Assembly: GCA_001929475.1 (NCBI GenBank)
Contig: LXFE01001031.1
Coordinates: 1-10,951, forward strand
Length of the DNA: 10,951 nt
From: Neolecta irregularis DAH-3
Taxonomy: Eukaryota; Ascomycota; Neolectomycetes; Neolectales; Neolectaceae
Direction of reading: 5' to 3'
In this document: in pieces, positions 9,115 through 10,951 of the stretch
Layout: each line of letters starts with the position of its first letter
How positions within the stretch are numbered: position 1 is the stretch's first letter
Translations under genes and position numbers: made by a program
Notes under the pieces: generated by a model
What the model saw: only the letters and a program-made list of their open reading frames with translations
The model's database searches: none
What the model was told of the DNA's origin: nothing

Positions 9115-9945
9115 ATGGCTTCTTCCCGGCCAGTTCCCATTGGGCGTCCTGCGACTGATGCTGCGGCTCACCGCCGTATTGTCGCACTGCATGCGCCGCT
9201 CGCCTCTGGGTTCCGCCCGCGCTACATCTCTGAATCAGCGTGGCTGCGCCCAGGTACAATATTTGCCGGCACTCAGCGGCTGCTTATTGCGGGAAACCTC
9301 GTCCACCGCAGCTGGCCAGTGCGCGTTGCAATCGAAAGCACCAGCTGGGACCAAATGAAGGTCTACGGCACGATGCAGGCCTCGGGTGTGCCCAATACCG
9401 AGAAGAAAACAGGAATCACGACTTTCTGGGAAGGCATGGCTGTTCTCTGCTGCACCGACATGACTGATACAACCGCCAGGAGAGATTATCGATTTCCATA
9501 AAATCCCTTGGAAGACCGGGAAGTGGTCGGCTAGCGAGCAGATCGATACCCTCTACTGGGGCAAATTGCCCCCCTTTGAAAGCATCCAGGTAAAGACCGA
9601 AGACGGCGTGACCTACAAAAAAATCCTCGTCGAAGAAGTCTGTCGCACCCATATATTAATGAGATGGAAAGGTGTTGTCATAGTCTACCAGCCCATGCTG
9701 AATGGCAGAAATCGCCTTCATCCAACCTTCCGAAGAAGCCGGTCTTACCATTGCTGGGTTCTACTACGTCAGCTTACGACGCGACGACGGGGCTATCGAA
9801 GGTTCGTACCCCTTCTTTCACATCCCTCCAACTGCCTGTAGCATTTTATTACGACCCTGCATCAACTCCGTATCAAAGTCTAGTTCTCTCACCGCTAAAG
9901 TCCCAAGATGGAGGGCTGTCGTTTTCAGAGTATAGCTTTCGTTGA
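9115..9945 (+). CDS. gid4: GID4/Vid24-family substrate receptor of the GID (CTLH) ubiquitin ligase
   Basis: Predicted 235 residues in four exons: 9115-9433, 9480-9671, 9709-9801, 9842-9945. Vid24/GID4 proteins form a beta-barrel that recognises N-terminal proline degrons and delivers gluconeogenic enzymes to the GID/CTLH ligase. Family signatures in order: SAWLRPGTIFAGTQ (41-54), WPVRVAIES and YGTMQASGVP, TTFWEGEIIDFH (102-113), TGKWSASEQIDTLYWGKLPPF, ILMRWKE (165-171), AGLTIAGFYYVSLRRDDGAI (181-200), YYDPASTPYQSL, and the terminal SFSEYSFR typical of the longer fungal form. Introns are 46 (GC-AG), 37 and 40 nt, each needed to join these motifs in frame. ATG 9115 has A at -3 and G at +4; upstream in-frame ATGs (8986, 9040) add sequence without family similarity. 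The third junction gives Glu-Ala before FYYDP, where a glycine would be usual. Transcribed away from the parvulin gene and towards the secreted-protein gene. Confidence 0.93.
9434..9479 (+). other. GC-AG intron 1 of GID4 (46 nt)
   Basis: Donor G|GCATGG, acceptor CGCCAG, and a branch-like TGACTGAT motif before the acceptor. Splicing joins TTFWE to GEIIDFH, the most conserved block of the family. Unspliced, the frame ends at a stop soon after (9499-9501). No GT donor fits this position. Confidence 0.85.
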
Positions 9946-9984
9946 ACAGTTGAAAGAGATCAGGCACATCATCCCTGCCTGTCT

Positions 9985-10392
9985 TCACTGCTTTGTACCA
10001 TAATTTATTACGATAGACGGCACGGGGATTTTTGTCATTCGTATTTGGTACAAAATCACCTTCAATCGCTCTCTAATGATGTCTCTAGGTTGTCTTTGTC
10101 CTTCGACCAGATAACCGAAAATATGTTCTTGATGACCATAATGAAAACTTTTCTCTTGACTATCCTCTTAATGAATATACCGCTATCCATCTCTATCCAT
10201 ACTTATCCTATCTCGCCACCATTCAGTTTTCAAGGACAACATGGACGGCCTTCGATAATACAAAGGCTCCTCTTAAATCACCTTTCATATAACGACTACG
10301 CACCATCTTCTTGGGTTCAAGCCGAAATTCTCAATTCCTAGAGCCCCAAGGATCGCTTGGAAGAGAATAAACAATGAAATCAATAGCTTCAT
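9985..10392 (-). CDS. Candidate small secreted protein, 3 exons, 105 residues
   Basis: I do not recognise the family. Exon 1 (10392-10304) starts with a textbook signal peptide: MK, a hydrophobic core LLISLFILFQAILGA, and a likely cut near residues 17-20. Exon 2 is 10249-10203 and exon 3 is 10166-9985. Intron 2 (10202-10167, 36 nt, donor GTATGG, acceptor TTAAG) is phase-consistent and removes two stops. Intron 1 (10303-10250, 54 nt, donor GTGCGT, acceptor GAAG) is the best of several choices; a form of 30-33 nt starting at GTAGTC is possible but has a poor acceptor. The mature part is basic and aromatic (LKTEWWRDRI, SFHYGHQEHIFGYLVEGQRQ) and ends KIPVPSIVINYGTKQ. It has no cysteine after the signal peptide. 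A TATA box lies 48 bp upstream. It could be an effector-like protein; this rests only on size and secretion signal. Confidence 0.6.
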
Positions 10393-10439
10393 TATATGAA
10401 CAGTCCAGAGTTTGGTCCTGGTCAAGTCGAAACGTGTTC

Positions 10440-10445
10440 TTTATA
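10440..10445 (-). promoter_or_regulatory. TATA box for the secreted-protein gene
   Basis: On the minus strand CCTTATAAAGAAC lies 48 bp before the proposed ATG at 10392. The spacing suits a short 5' leader. It supports minus-strand transcription into the signal-peptide ORF. Confidence 0.45.
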
Positions 10446-10871
10446 AGGACCGCTTGGGATCTACAAGGTCTAAATAGAACCACCTAATTGCGACATTGGG
10501 AACCCTCGTCAAAAAACAACCCTTTTTCTTGGGAAGAGGACTATAAAACAAGATTGTAAGTGCCCTTGGTCATACCAGTACACGTACACTCCCAAAGAGT
10601 TCGTGGCTTCTAGAATGTCTTCTAGCGATTGGTGAATTCTGTAATTAAGTCAATGCAAGATTACAAATCAGATCGGTCCACGGCAGTTGCCATTTAGAAT
10701 AGAGATTATATTCTGAATAGCTGGTACATTCTGTTGTCAAGTATAATACACACACTCCAAAAAGTTGATATTCATAAGAATCTCGACTTTCACCTTGACT
10801 TATGATGGGCAATATGCTGAAAGAGCATTTCAATGCAGTCTCTGGTCGGCCCCAGCGTTCCAAACCACTGG
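10446..10871. other. Flank of the secreted-protein gene, no clear gene
   Basis: AT-rich. A plus-strand TATAAAA at 10552-10558 has no convincing ORF below it. A minus frame at 10645-10902 is open for 85 codons, but it begins at TTG inside the tandem repeats and shows no known motif. It could be chance or the edge of transposon coding sequence. Confidence 0.45.
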
Positions 10872-10951
10872 ACCAAATAGACCGTCCAAATAGACCGTCC
10901 AAGTAGACTAGACCAGACCGGCAATAATTTCGGTCCAGACGGACCAGACCA
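10872..10951. repeat. GACC/GGTC-rich tandem and inverted repeats, probable DNA transposon end
   Basis: Two perfect 13-bp copies of AAATAGACCGTCC (10875-10887 and 10888-10900) are followed by diverged AAGTAGAC and TAGACCAGACC units. Then comes an inverted pair GGTCC (10932-10936) and GGACC (10941-10945), and GGACCAGACC runs to the window edge. Clustered GGTCTGG/CCAGACC motifs of this kind form the subterminal repeats of fungal hAT-like elements. No transposase is visible because the element continues outside the window. Confidence 0.55.

Noticed and set aside
10045-10341. Plus-strand frames over the secreted-protein gene, including one reading VLDDHNENFSLDYPLNEYTA
   Set aside because: The longest starts at TTG, the other needs an exon without ATG that continues the GID4 frame past its stop, and the minus strand offers a signal peptide and consistent introns over the same bases.

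Overview
The window is eukaryotic and almost certainly from a filamentous ascomycete fungus (Pezizomycotina or a close relative). The reasons are split genes with GT-AG introns, an F-box/leucine-rich-repeat protein whose C-terminal block resembles Pezizomycotina homologues, a Vid24/GID4 protein ending in the long form of that family, a candidate small secreted protein, and repeat-rich AT-leaning intergenic DNA. No bacterial operon, Shine-Dalgarno site, tRNA, rRNA or CRISPR array is visible. The introns are very short (33-54 nt, mostly 35-41), so single-frame ORF finding misses or truncates most genes here. I rebuilt the genes by hand from frame, intron phase and family alignment.

Left to right: (1) 1-1762, minus: a partial multi-exon gene for an unrecognised, hydrophilic, internally repeated protein, with a tandem duplication of about 340 bp that contains an intron. 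(2) 1951-2000: a GC-rich nested palindrome, probably a transposon terminus. (3) 2021-2740, plus: a GC-rich block with coding-like pieces, one joined by a plausible 42-nt intron and resembling a membrane segment of the Pom33/TMEM33 family; probably a truncated gene. (4) 2741-3708: no convincing gene. (5) 3709-4130, minus: a two-exon 126-residue protein of unknown function with a TATA box upstream. (6) 4261-5824: intergenic, with only weak small ORFs. (7) 5825-7466, minus: an F-box/LRR protein, likely the substrate receptor of an SCF ubiquitin ligase. (8) 7467-8434: intergenic. (9) 8435-8980, minus: an intact six-exon parvulin prolyl isomerase (Pin4/Par14 type). (10) 9115-9945, plus: a four-exon GID4/Vid24 protein, divergent from the parvulin gene across 134 bp. 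(11) 9985-10392, minus: a three-exon candidate small secreted protein, converging on GID4 with 39 bp between stop codons. (12) 10872-10951: tandem and inverted GACC/GGTC motifs, likely the end of a DNA transposon that runs off the window.

Two genes encode substrate receptors of different ubiquitin ligases (SCF and GID/CTLH), and the parvulin is a housekeeping folding and ribosome-biogenesis factor. I see no pathway joining the set. The most notable features are the splicing (uniformly tiny introns, two of them GC-AG with the same G|GCAT donor, in adjacent divergent genes) and the exon-intron-exon tandem duplication in the leftmost gene.
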